The notes: generated by a model not told the origin, from the sequence alone. 20,101 nt of DNA from Heritagella caecorum (GCA_904419035.1 CAJFQL010000038.1:1-20101), one strand, 5' to 3'. Positions 1 to 7,888 are shown, numbered from the stretch's first letter. A program made the numbers and translations.

Positions 1-1
1 T

Positions 2-1078
2 ATCAGTATCCTAGCGGGTTTCATCGTGCTGCTGGGTTGCGGTGTGTGGCTGTTCCAGTCATTGCGATCCGAACCGGCCCCAACTGGCGAAGAAGCCGCA
101 CCCCTGACAAACCTGACTGCCATGCTGAATGCCCACGACACCATCGTAACCGCCCAGTATCAGGAAAGCAGCGACCCGTATACGACGGACGGAGGCGAAA
201 GTTGGCAGGTCGACAGCACCTATACCGTACAGGAAAGTTTGCGCGGGGACTTGCAGCCGGGGGACACTTTCACCTTTTCGGAACCAGTATCCTCTAAAAC
301 CGGTACACCTTATAGTCAAAAAGTCGCCATCGATGCCACCGACAGCACCTTGCTGTTTTTGCGAAAAGATGGGAACACCTACCGAATTAGCGCACCGTCT
401 TTATGCTTGCAGCCGGTGCAAGCTGTTTCGTTTTGGGGAACGGAAACCATTCGCAAGATCAACTGGCTATGCGGAGCTACCCGCACCACCGTAACCCCCA
501 TGAACGGGGGTGAGCGCTTTACCGTGTATACCACCGGCTATGACGCCACCCCTCAAGACCAGTTTCTGAATGAAATCGCCTGGAGTGACACCTCCCGAGA
601 ATCCGTCAATTTTCTCTATGCGTTGGTTCACGTGATCCATGAATACGAAGGGGACACGGTTGCCAGTATGTTGGAACGCAGCGACGGGGTCATGGCAGCG
701 GATATCACGGCGATTTCCGACCCATACGAACGGGAAAGCCGGTGGTATCGAGATCTCACTGTCACAGTCGGGTCGGTGTACCAGGGGCTGGAAGGCATAC
801 AACCCGGGGACAGCGTCACCGTTATCTGTGAATTCGGGTCTCCCCATGAACTTCCTTTCTGGTACCAACCCGACGACGGGGAAGTGACCGCTATTTTCCT
901 GCTGCGGCAGGAGGACGGGGCCCTTTCCTTGTGCGCAACGGCATACGATTCCTTATGTGGTGTCTTAAAAGAACGAGGAGACCGGATTCTGTGGTTTAGC
1001 GGCCAGACCGGCAGTGAAACCCACGGAGGATTGCGGGATATAAAGGCGCTGGATGCGTATTACCGTGAAAAGGGGTAA
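2..1078 (+). CDS. Membrane-anchored or lipoprotein-like secreted protein with two related domains (5' end cut by window)
   Basis: The reading frame is open from the left window edge to a TAA at 1076-1078. The start lies outside; the paralog at 1101 shows the missing codons are probably a GTG start plus about seven residues. The N-terminus is a hydrophobic segment containing LLGC, which could be a lipobox, but hydrophobic residues continue after the Cys, so a plain membrane anchor is also possible. The exported part holds two related units, each with a SDPY segment, an aromatic/charged strand, a QPGD turn and a later FLxRxDG or FLLRQEDG strand. This suggests a duplicated beta-rich domain. I do not recognise the family or a catalytic motif. 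It sits 22 nt upstream of its paralog and is probably co-transcribed. The role is unknown; location outside the membrane is the only firm inference. Confidence 0.75.
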   Translation: MSILAGFIVLLGCGVWLFQSLRSEPAPTGEEAAPLTNLTAMLNAHDTIVTAQYQESSDPYTTDGGESWQVDSTYTVQESLRGDLQPGDTFTFSEPVSSKTGTPYSQKVAIDATDSTLLFLRKDGNTYRISAPSLCLQPVQAVSFWGTETIRKINWLCGATRTTVTPMNGGERFTVYTTGYDATPQDQFLNEIAWSDTSRESVNFLYALVHVIHEYEGDTVASMLERSDGVMAADITAISDPYERESRWYRDLTVTVGSVYQGLEGIQPGDSVTVICEFGSPHELPFWYQPDDGEVTAIFLLRQEDGALSLCATAYDSLCGVLKERGDRILWFSGQTGSETHGGLRDIKALDAYYREKG

Positions 1079-1100
1079 CCCCCTAAAAGGAGGGATTCTG

Positions 1101-2158
1101 GTGAAAAACAGAACGAAAATTCTTATCAGTATCCTAGCGGGTTTCATCGTGCTGCTGGGTTGCGGTGTGTGGCTGTTCCAGTCATTGCGATCCGAACCGG
1201 CCCCAACTGCGAAGAAGCCGCCCTCCTAACAAACCTGACTGCCATGCTGAATGCCCACGACACCATCGTAACCGCCCAGTATCAGGAAAGCAGCGACCCG
1301 TATACGACGGACGGCGGGGAAAACTGGCAGGTAGACAGCACCTACACCGTACAGGAAAGTTTGCGCGGGCATTTGCAGCCGGGGGACAGCGTCACGTTCC
1401 CCCTGCCGCTTTCGTCCCAAGACGCGAAACCGTACAGCGAGGAAATTTTGGAAACCGCCACCGACAGCACGCTGCTGTTTTTGAAAAGCGACGGGGAGAT
1501 GTACCGCATCAGCCTGCCGTTTTTGTCGCTGCAGCCGGTACAGGCGGCGGGGGACGGCCGGGTCATCAACTGGATGGACGGCGTCGAGCGCCGCAATATG
1601 CCCGGCACCACCCGGCGGGTGGTGGTAGGGAAAGAAGCCTCCCCCACCGTGGGCACGAAGCAGACGCTGAACTGGTGCGAAAGGACCCGCCAGTTTGTTT
1701 CCACCATGAAAGAGATGTATAACGCCGTGTACGCCACCGACGAAACGGCGCCGGCCCTGGTGGATGAAAGCGACGTGGTGCTGTTGGGCATCCTCACCGA
1801 GGTGTCGTCCCCCTACGAAAAAGACGGGGGTTTGTACCGAGATTTTACCATCGACCCCCAGATCCTCTATAAAGACCCCAAGGGGCTGATCCCGTTTGAC
1901 CCCCTCATGCTGGGGGATCCCTTCACGATCACGGTGTTCACCGGCACCCGGTACGAATCGGGCTGGGAGGGGCTGCGTGTTTTCCTGCTCAAACAGGAAA
2001 ACGGGGCGCTGCGCCTGACCGGTACGGTGTATGATTCCGTGTGCGCCCTGGGCGAAAACGACGCGCTTTTGTGGTTCGGCTCCGAAGCCCACCCGGATGT
2101 AAACGGGGGGATGTACAATACCGGCGATTTGGAAACATACTGCGCCACCCACGAATAA
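1101..2158 (+). pseudogene. Frameshifted tandem paralog of the upstream two-domain secreted protein
   Basis: A GTG at 1101, preceded by AGGAGGG with good spacing, opens a frame encoding the same anchor segment as the upstream gene. One G is missing near 1209 compared with copy 1 (AACTGCGAAG against AACTGGCGAAG). The GTG frame therefore stops at TAA 1227-1229 after 42 codons. The rest of the protein continues in another frame to TAA 2156-2158, and an undisturbed product would be about 352 residues. The two repeated units seen in copy 1 are present, with SDPY/SSPY, QPGD/LGD turns and FLLKQENG. The only start in the long frame before the conserved part is a TTG at 1160 that lacks a ribosome binding site and would read the anchor DNA in the wrong frame. 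No slippery heptamer is visible, so a pseudogene or a sequencing error is likelier than programmed frameshifting. Confidence 0.75.
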
Positions 2159-2173
2159 AGTAGGAACGAAAGA

Positions 2174-2206
2174 GCCCGGCCGGGATTAAACGGCCGGGCC
2201 CTTTTT
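2174..2206 (+). terminator. Rho-independent terminator after the paralog pair
   Basis: A 9-bp GC stem, GCCCGGCCG (2174-2182) with CGGCCGGGC (2191-2199), encloses an 8-nt loop and is followed by CC and TTTTT. It begins 15 nt after the stop codon of the second paralog. Confidence 0.9.
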
Positions 2207-2265
2207 CGATCAGAGGCGCTTTTCTTCCACCATCAAAAGAATTTTAAAAAAAGCCCTCTCCCCTC

Positions 2266-2296
2266 TTGACTGTGAAGCGGCTTCACCCTTTATCAT
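2266..2296 (+). promoter_or_regulatory. MerR-type promoter and operator for the first MATE gene
   Basis: A -35 TTGACT (2266-2271) and -10 TATCAT (2291-2296) are separated by 19 bp. The spacer contains the perfect 15-nt palindrome GTGAAGCGGCTTCAC (2272-2286). Over-long spacers filled by a dyad are the hallmark of promoters activated by DNA distortion by MerR-family proteins. A MerR-family gene lies two genes into the same transcription unit, at 3817. Confidence 0.8.
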
Positions 2297-2332
2297 GGTG
2301 GTATCATCAAAAGGAAGGAGCCGGTTTTCCGT

Positions 2333-3784
2333 ATGCCGAACCAGGAAAAACGGGCCGCCCTGAAAGAGTATCTGGGCGACCGGGCGTTTTATAAAAAGAT
2401 TGTCACCATTGCCATTCCCATTTCGCTGCAACAGCTGATCACCGTAGGCATCAACCTGATGGACACCATCATGCTCAGCAGCATGGGGGACGTGCAGCTG
2501 TCGGCTTCCTCGTTAGCGGGGCAGTTTATCAATTTGTTCGAAATTGTGTGCATGGGGGTGGGCATGGGCGCTTCGGTGCTCACGGCCCGGTTTTGGGGCA
2601 TGCAGGATAAAGGGAACCTGCGCAAATCCATCACCCTGATGCTGCGGCTGGGGCTTTTGCTCATGACGGCCTTTACCCTGTTTTCGGGGCTGCGGCCCGA
2701 CTGGGTGATGAAGCTGTATACCGGCGACCCGGTGGTGATCGAATATGGTATTTCGTACCTGAACTGGCTGTGGCCCACGTACCTGTGCATGGGGCTGTCG
2801 CTGACATGCTCCATCGTGCTGCGCAGTGTGGGGCAAGTCAAATTGCCGCTCATTAGTTCCATTGCGGCGTTCTTTATCAACGTCTTTTGTAACTGGGTAT
2901 TTATTTTCGGGGAGCTGGGCGCGCCGCGCATGGAAATTGCCGGGGCCGCGCTGGGCACGCTGATCGCCCGGGTGTTCGAACTTACGTTAATTGCCGGGTG
3001 CTTCTTTTTCACCGACCAGCGCATTGGATACCGGCTGCACCACCTGCTATTAAACTGCCGGGATTTGCGGCGGGAATACTTCCGGGTGAGCCTTCCGGTG
3101 CTGGTCAGCGATTCGCTTTTGGCGCTGGGGAACAATTCCGTGGCCATGATCATCGGCCGGTTGGGCCAGGCGTTTGTGGCGGGCAATTCCGTCACCACTG
3201 TAGTGCAGCAGCTCAGTTCCGTACTCACCCAGGGGCTGTTCCAGGCCAGCTGCATCATCACCGGCCACACCATGGGCCGGGGCGAATACGACAAAGCCCA
3301 AAAACAGGGGTACACGTTCCTGGGGCTGGGATTTTTGGTCGGCGTGTTCGCCGCCGCGCTGATTCTGCTGTTGCGGGACCCGGTAATTGCGTATTACCAG
3401 GTGACCGGCGAAGCCAAGCGCATTGCGTACGAACTGATGAACGCCATCAGTTTTCTTGTGATTTTCGAAGCGATGAACTCCATCCTCACCAAAGGCGTAC
3501 TGCGGGCCGGGGGCGACACCAAATTTTTAATGGCCGGGGATATCCTGTTTTTGTGGGTCGCGTCCATTCCTTTAGGGTACCTGGCGGGGCTCGTACTGCA
3601 CTGGCCGCCGTTTTGGATTTATGCCATGCTGAAAATCGACCAGGTCATTAAGTGCGTGTGGTGCTTCTTTCGGCTGCGCAGCCGCAAATGGATGAAAAAA
3701 ATCGAGGCGCCAGCGGCCAAGTCCGCCGCCGGACCGGCTGCCGGAGCGGGAACGTCTTGCTCCCCGGCTTCCCAGCCCTTATAA
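2333..3784 (+). CDS. MATE family efflux transporter (first of a tandem pair)
   Basis: The 483-residue product is an integral inner-membrane protein with about twelve hydrophobic segments. Known MATE transporters export cationic drugs or metabolites in exchange for Na+ or H+. The N-terminal half carries the family-typical helix running through ISLQQLITVGINLMDTIMLS, and the C-terminal half repeats the pattern around residues 250-320. The ATG at 2333 follows AAGGAAGGAG. The protein ends in an Ala/Pro/Gly-rich tail absent from its neighbour paralog at 4827. It is separated by only 32 nt from the MerR-family gene at 3817, so the two form a self-regulated operon by inference. The substrate cannot be read from sequence. 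It is closely related to the gene at 4827, including a 71-nt perfectly identical stretch. Confidence 0.93.
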   Translation: MPNQEKRAALKEYLGDRAFYKKIVTIAIPISLQQLITVGINLMDTIMLSSMGDVQLSASSLAGQFINLFEIVCMGVGMGASVLTARFWGMQDKGNLRKSITLMLRLGLLLMTAFTLFSGLRPDWVMKLYTGDPVVIEYGISYLNWLWPTYLCMGLSLTCSIVLRSVGQVKLPLISSIAAFFINVFCNWVFIFGELGAPRMEIAGAALGTLIARVFELTLIAGCFFFTDQRIGYRLHHLLLNCRDLRREYFRVSLPVLVSDSLLALGNNSVAMIIGRLGQAFVAGNSVTTVVQQLSSVLTQGLFQASCIITGHTMGRGEYDKAQKQGYTFLGLGFLVGVFAAALILLLRDPVIAYYQVTGEAKRIAYELMNAISFLVIFEAMNSILTKGVLRAGGDTKFLMAGDILFLWVASIPLGYLAGLVLHWPPFWIYAMLKIDQVIKCVWCFFRLRSRKWMKKIEAPAAKSAAGPAAGAGTSCSPASQPL

Positions 3785-3816
3785 TAAGGAAAAAATGCCA
3801 AGAAGGGGGCTTTGGG

Positions 3817-4650
3817 GTGAAAAAAGATCGCGAAACGGGGCTATATGCCCGGGAATTTGCGGCGCTGTATGGGCTTTCCCGGGAAACGCTGCTCTATTAT
3901 GACAAAATCGGCCTGTTCCACCCGGCGCTGCGGGGCGAAAACGGGTACCGGCTGTATGCCCTGGACCAAATCCCCCCGTTCGACTTTTTATTACTCTTGC
4001 GGGACGCCGGGGTGCCCCTGTCGGATATCCGGAAGGTTTTGCAAACCGCCACCCCGCAGCAGACCCTGGCACTGTTGCGCAAACAGGAAGAAAAAGTGCG
4101 CGGGCAAATCAAAACCCTGCGTCGGCTGGAAAAACGCATTGCCTTTACCGCCGGACGCATGGAAACCGGGCTAAAAACCGTGTGCGAACGCCCCCGGGTG
4201 GAAGAATGGGACACGGCGTATTACCTCTCGTTTCCCGCCGGGCCCGACGTATGGGGCGACCGGTACCGGCGCATTGCGTTTGTGCGCCGCATCCTGAAGC
4301 AGTACGGGGAAACCAGCCCGGGGTGTTTTGTGCGCAGCAGTTTCATCACCCGGGAACACCTGCTGCAGGGGCATTTTGAAAAGGACAGTTTCTGTTTGCA
4401 GGTGGAAACCCCCGATCACCAGGAATCCCTGTTGACCCGGCCCCGGGGGCTGTATGCCGTGATGGAGCACCGGGGGCCGTACCGGCCCCTGCCCCGGGCG
4501 TATGAAAAACTGCTTACGTTTATCCGCCAACACGGTTACAAGGTGACGGGCCACGGGTACGAAAGCGATCTGCTGGGGTACGCTGCGGTACGCCGGGACG
4601 AAGACTACATGGTGCAAATCGCCATTGGCGTTTCCCCCACGGCCCAATAA
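3817..4650 (+). CDS. MerR family transcriptional regulator with a GyrI-like effector domain (BmrR type)
   Basis: The 277-residue product starts at GTG 3817, chosen because AAGAAGGGGG lies just upstream and the MerR helix-turn-helix begins within ten residues. The frame is open further upstream to 3652, but that part overlaps the MATE gene. Residues about 9-47 form the winged helix-turn-helix, with the family-typical SRETLLYYDKIGLF and NGYRLY segments. Residues about 80-118 are a charged, Leu-rich dimerisation coiled coil. Residues about 125-277 resemble the small-molecule binding fold of BmrR/Rob/GyrI, with EHRGPY and a C-terminal VQIAIGV strand. Such proteins sense multidrug ligands and activate efflux genes. 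The long-spacer palindromic promoter at 2266-2296 is the obvious target. Whether it also acts on the second MATE gene is unclear. Confidence 0.9.
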   Translation: MKKDRETGLYAREFAALYGLSRETLLYYDKIGLFHPALRGENGYRLYALDQIPPFDFLLLLRDAGVPLSDIRKVLQTATPQQTLALLRKQEEKVRGQIKTLRRLEKRIAFTAGRMETGLKTVCERPRVEEWDTAYYLSFPAGPDVWGDRYRRIAFVRRILKQYGETSPGCFVRSSFITREHLLQGHFEKDSFCLQVETPDHQESLLTRPRGLYAVMEHRGPYRPLPRAYEKLLTFIRQHGYKVTGHGYESDLLGYAAVRRDEDYMVQIAIGVSPTAQ

Positions 4651-4695
4651 CAGACAAAAAAGCAGGATTTTCCCCTAAAAAACAGAGGTTTTCCC

Positions 4696-4725
4696 TTGAG
4701 GGATATGGCCGGCCTGTTTTATAAT
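4696..4725 (+). promoter_or_regulatory. Promoter upstream of the second MATE gene
   Basis: TTGAGG (4696-4701) and a perfect TATAAT (4720-4725) are separated by 18 bp. The spacer holds the self-complementary octamer GGCCGGCC (4707-4714), which could be part of an operator. It does not share the palindrome of the first MATE promoter. Confidence 0.65.
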
Positions 4726-4761
4726 GTAATTAGTTATCAAATAGGTAAGGGGAGAAGTTTT

Positions 4762-4830
4762 GTGCAAAAGAGAGTCTATGCACCAAAAAAGCGGCCGGAT
4801 AAAACCGGCGGAGAGGGGGCGGCGCTATGA
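4762..4830 (+). CDS. Possible 22-residue leader peptide translationally coupled to the second MATE gene
   Basis: A GTG at 4762 lies 7 nt after AAGGGGAG (4747-4754) and about 30 nt after the expected transcription start. The frame runs 22 codons to a TGA at 4828-4830 that overlaps the MATE start as ATGA. The peptide is basic, with KR, KKRP and DK pairs. It contains a small hairpin, GCCGG (4794-4798) with CCGGC (4805-4809), just ahead of the ribosome binding site of the MATE gene. The arrangement resembles leader peptides that tune translation of resistance genes. No homolog is recognised and the frame is short, so chance remains possible. Confidence 0.4.
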   Translation: MQKRVYAPKKRPDKTGGEGAAL

Positions 4831-6218
4831 ACCGTGCCGTCTTCCGGTCGTACCTGGGGGACCGGGCGTTTTATAAGAAAATTGTGGCCATCGCCGTGCC
4901 GGTATCCCTGCAGCAGCTGATCACCGTGGGCATTAACCTGATGGACACGGTGATGCTCAGCAGCATGGGGGACGCGCAACTGTCGGCGTCGTCCCTGGCC
5001 GGGCAGTTTATCAACCTGTTCCAGATTTGCTGCATGGGGCTGGGCATGGGGGCTTCGGTGCTCACGGCCCGGTTTTGGGGCATGCAGGAAAAAGAGAGCC
5101 TGCGCAAATCCGTCACGCTGATGCTGCGGCTGTGCCTGTTGTTTGCCGGGGTGTTCACCCTGTTTACCGGGGTGCGGCCCGACCTGGTTATGCGGCTGTA
5201 TACCGAAGACGACCTAATTATCGGGTACGGCATTTCGTACCTCAATTGGCTATTGCCCACGTACTTTTGTATGGGGCTGTCGCTGACGTGCACCATTGTG
5301 CTGCGCAGCGTGGGGCAAGTCAAGTTGCCGCTTGTCAGCTCCATCGCGGCCTTTTTTATCAACGTCTTTTTCAACTGGATTTTCATTTTCGGTGAATGGG
5401 GCGCGCCGCGTATGGAAATTGCCGGCGCCGCGCTGGGCACGCTGATTGCCCGGGCGTTCGAGCTGGTGTTTATTTGCGGGTATTTCTTCTTTGTGGATAA
5501 GCGCATCCGCTACCGGCTGCACCACCTGCTGGTAAACTGCCGGGACCTGCAAAAGGAATATTTCCGCATCAGCATCCCGGTGCTGATCAGCGATTCCCTG
5601 CTAGCGCTGGGGAACAACTCGGTGGCCATGATTATGGGCCGCATCGGCAGCGCGTTTGTGGCGGCCAACTCCGCCACCGTGGTGGTCCAGCAGCTCAGTT
5701 CCGTATTGACCCAGGGCATTTCCAACGCCAGCGGCATTATCACCGGCCACACCATGGGCCAGGGCGACTTTGAAAAAGCCCAAAAACAGGGGTACACGTT
5801 CCTGGGGCTGGGGTTTGTCATCGGCGTGGTGGCCGCCGGGCTGATCATGATTTTAAGCGAGCCCATGATCGATTACTACCAGATCACCCCCCAGGCCAAA
5901 GCCATTGCCGCCGAACTGATGGCATCCATCAGCTTTATAGTGGTGTTCCAGTCTATGAACTCCATTTTGACCAAAGGGGTACTGCGGGCCGGGGGCGACA
6001 CCAAATTTTTAATGGCCGGGGATATCCTGTTTTTGTGGGTCGCGTCCATCCCGCTGGGATACCTAGCCGGGCTCGTACTGGACTGGCCGCCGTTTTGGGT
6101 GTACACCATGCTGAAAATTGACCAGATCATCAAGTGCGTGTGGTGTTACTTCAGGCTGCGCAGCCGCAAGTGGATGAAAAAGATCACCCCGCAAAGTGAA
6201 CCGGCCCGGGCCCGCTAA
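4827..6218 (+). CDS. MATE family efflux transporter (second of a tandem pair)
   Basis: The 463-residue polytopic membrane protein follows the same plan as the transporter at 2333, with SLQQLITVGINLMDTVMLSS near the N-terminus and a second six-helix half. It is a proton- or sodium-driven exporter by family. The ATG at 4827 is preceded by AGGGGG with 7-nt spacing, and it overlaps the stop of a possible leader peptide as ATGA. It lacks the Ala/Pro-rich tail of its paralog and ends shortly after WMKKITPQ. Nucleotide identity with the first MATE gene is very high in places; 5979-6049 equals 3497-3567 exactly. This points to tandem duplication with conversion. It has its own promoter, so it is probably regulated differently. 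The uroporphyrinogen-decarboxylase-like gene starts 35 nt downstream. Confidence 0.93.
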   Translation: MNRAVFRSYLGDRAFYKKIVAIAVPVSLQQLITVGINLMDTVMLSSMGDAQLSASSLAGQFINLFQICCMGLGMGASVLTARFWGMQEKESLRKSVTLMLRLCLLFAGVFTLFTGVRPDLVMRLYTEDDLIIGYGISYLNWLLPTYFCMGLSLTCTIVLRSVGQVKLPLVSSIAAFFINVFFNWIFIFGEWGAPRMEIAGAALGTLIARAFELVFICGYFFFVDKRIRYRLHHLLVNCRDLQKEYFRISIPVLISDSLLALGNNSVAMIMGRIGSAFVAANSATVVVQQLSSVLTQGISNASGIITGHTMGQGDFEKAQKQGYTFLGLGFVIGVVAAGLIMILSEPMIDYYQITPQAKAIAAELMASISFIVVFQSMNSILTKGVLRAGGDTKFLMAGDILFLWVASIPLGYLAGLVLDWPPFWVYTMLKIDQIIKCVWCYFRLRSRKWMKKITPQSEPARAR

Positions 6219-6253
6219 ACCCGCGCTGTGATGACAGAAAGGAGGCCTCTGTG

Positions 6254-7480
6254 ATGACCCAGGACGAAAAAATCCTCCGCAATCTGGCCCGGCGCTATGC
6301 TGTGGCGGCCCGGGACCCCCGCAACCAGGAAAACCGCCGCCTGCACACCGCCGTCAACGATTTAGCGATGATCCGCCCGGTGGTGCTGATCGACGAAATC
6401 CCGTTCCACGAACTGAACTTTGACGGGTCGCTAACTCTGCAGTGCCAGGACAGCGATTTCCGGGCGGCGGAAGATTTCCTGCGCAAAAAGCTGTTCCAGT
6501 GGCAGTACTTTCCCGCCGATATGATCCTGCCCCCCTATTTCCCGGTGCAGAAAGTCATGCACAAAACGGGCTGCGGCTTTACGGTGGATGAAGACACCCG
6601 GGTGACCGACGAGAAAAACCACATCATCTCCCACGAATACCACGACCAGTTGGCCGATGAAAGCGCCCTTGCGCGGTTCCGGTTGCCTAAAGTGACGTAT
6701 GACAAAGTGGAAACCATGCGGCGGTATACGAAATATGGCTCTGCCTTCGGCGATATCCTACCCGTACGCCTAACGGGCCACGATAGCTATATTTCCACAT
6801 GGGACGACCTGGCCCGCCTGCGCGGGGTCACGCCGCTGCTCATGGATTTGATCGAGCGCCCGGACTACACCCACCAGATCATGGAACACATGACGGATTA
6901 CTATATCAGCCTAACCGAGCAGATGGAACAGCTGGGGCTTTTTGAGGCCGAACCGCTGACGATGCACTGCACCAGCGCCCTCAATAGCACCCTGCCGGGG
7001 GATTGGGACGGCGGCCCTATAAAGCGCCATCAGGTATGGGGCCGGGGCATGGCCCAGATTTTCGCCTCCGTTTCCAAAGACATGCACGAAGAATTCGACA
7101 TCGCCTACATGAAAAAGGTAATGGAGCCTTTCGGGCTGGTGTACTACGGCTGCTGCGAACCGCTGGACAAAAAGATCGACATCGTGGAAAAACTGCCCCA
7201 CCTGCGCAAAATTTCCATCACCCCCTGGGCGGATATCGACAACGCCGCCGAAGTCATCGGCAATCGATATGTCATTGCTAATAAGCCGAACCCCTCATCC
7301 GTATCGGGGAATCTGGATGAAGACGCGCTGCGAAAAGAAATCGGCCATATCCTGTCCACCTGCCGGAAAAACGGGTGCCATTTTGATATGGTGCTGAAAG
7401 ATATCAGTTCTGCCGGGCACAAGGTACAAAACCTGATCCGCTGGGAACAGATTGTCATGGATATGGTGCGCGCCTGGTAA
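6254..7480 (+). CDS. Uroporphyrinogen decarboxylase-fold (URO-D/COG0407-like) protein
   Basis: The 408-residue product (409 if the adjacent GTG at 6251 is used) follows AGAAAGGAGG. Its C-terminal half has the barrel segments of the URO-D superfamily: MHCT, GCCEPLDKKIDIVE, KISITPWADID and ANKPNPS. This superfamily includes heme-pathway decarboxylases and the cobalamin- or CoM-dependent methyltransferases MtaA, MtbA and CmuA. The N-terminal part lacks the usual HemE opening and no heme genes are nearby, so a methyltransferase-like or unknown role is more likely than HemE. The MHC and GCCE cysteines could bind a metal, as Zn does in MtaA-type enzymes; that is inference. It lies 35 nt after the MATE gene and may be read through from it. 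A strong bidirectional terminator follows. Confidence 0.8.
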   Translation: MTQDEKILRNLARRYAVAARDPRNQENRRLHTAVNDLAMIRPVVLIDEIPFHELNFDGSLTLQCQDSDFRAAEDFLRKKLFQWQYFPADMILPPYFPVQKVMHKTGCGFTVDEDTRVTDEKNHIISHEYHDQLADESALARFRLPKVTYDKVETMRRYTKYGSAFGDILPVRLTGHDSYISTWDDLARLRGVTPLLMDLIERPDYTHQIMEHMTDYYISLTEQMEQLGLFEAEPLTMHCTSALNSTLPGDWDGGPIKRHQVWGRGMAQIFASVSKDMHEEFDIAYMKKVMEPFGLVYYGCCEPLDKKIDIVEKLPHLRKISITPWADIDNAAEVIGNRYVIANKPNPSSVSGNLDEDALRKEIGHILSTCRKNGCHFDMVLKDISSAGHKVQNLIRWEQIVMDMVRAW

Positions 7481-7503
7481 GGCCGCATCGCCCGAAAACA
7501 CAA

Positions 7504-7545
7504 AACCCCCGCTGCCGGTTTCCCCGGCGGCGGGGGTTCTCTTTC
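7504..7545. terminator. Bidirectional terminator between convergent genes
   Basis: A stem of about 15 bp (with one G-U pair) pairs AACCCCCGCTGCCGG with CCGGCGGCGGGGGTT around a short T/C loop. A T-rich run follows on the plus strand (TCTCTTTCT) and TTTTGTGTTTT follows on the minus strand. It separates the URO-D gene from the esterase fragment. Confidence 0.8.
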
Positions 7546-7552
7546 TGTTCCG

Positions 7553-7840
7553 TTACAGGCCAAAAAACGCAAGGGCCTTTTGGATGGCCAAATCCCAAAA
7601 GCGCCATTCGTGGTGGTACCCGTCCACTTCCTCGAATACCGCCGGCAGGCCGATTTTTTCGGCGTACGCTTTAAAATGCGCATAGGAAGCATACAGGTGG
7701 TCGTCTTTGCCAATGGCGAAATACAGCCGGGGCAGTTCGCCGGTGTGGGCTTTTTCCGTCACCAGGCGCCATGTGTCAACCGATTTCGATAATTTGGAAA
7801 TGTCTCTCCAAAGAAAACTATAAAAGGCTTTCCACCACAA
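7553..7840 (-). pseudogene. 3' fragment of an alpha/beta-hydrolase esterase (EstA/esterase D type)
   Basis: The minus-strand frame encodes only the last quarter of an esterase. GELPRLYFAIGKDDHLY corresponds to the strand bearing the catalytic Asp, and YHHEWRFWD corresponds to the loop bearing the catalytic His (usually GGHxWxFW). The N-terminal part with the GxSxGG nucleophile is absent. Recognisable homology starts near 7785; the codons upstream to a TTG at 7840 read into unrelated sequence and then a terminator hairpin. Full proteins of this family are about 250-290 residues, so this 95-codon piece cannot be active. It marks the left edge of a rearranged region, and the missing part was probably lost when the adjacent DUF2971 module arrived. 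Confidence 0.75.
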
Positions 7841-7873
7841 AAAAAGAGACGGTGAAAAACCGTCTCCTTTTTT
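7839..7873. terminator. Terminator of the DUF2971 gene (bidirectional)
   Basis: GAGACGG (7846-7852) pairs with CCGTCTC (7860-7866). On the minus strand the stem is followed by seven T's, and on the plus strand by CTTTTTT. It lies 15 nt downstream of the DUF2971 stop codon. It is nearly the same sequence as the hairpin at 9027-9054. Confidence 0.85.
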
Positions 7874-7888
7874 ACTGAAAACCGCTCT

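Noticed and set aside
1226..2152. Long minus-strand open frame of 308 codons opposite the second paralog
   Set aside because: It is antisense to conserved repeats shared with copy 1, is rich in Gly/His/Arg typical of GC-rich shadow frames, and has no ribosome binding site or known motif.
1160..2158. TTG at 1160 as the true start of the second paralog
   Set aside because: It lacks a ribosome binding site and reads the anchor-encoding DNA in the wrong frame; comparison with copy 1 shows a one-base deletion instead.
2389..3315. 308-codon minus-strand frame within the first MATE gene
   Set aside because: The plus strand encodes a clear MATE transporter with a near-identical paralog; the minus frame is Ser/Pro/Arg-rich and unrecognisable. 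A similar shadow lies opposite the second MATE gene.
3652..3816. Extended N-terminus of the MerR regulator reaching into the MATE gene
   Set aside because: The helix-turn-helix starts right after GTG 3817, which has a good ribosome binding site; the extension reads MATE coding DNA out of frame.
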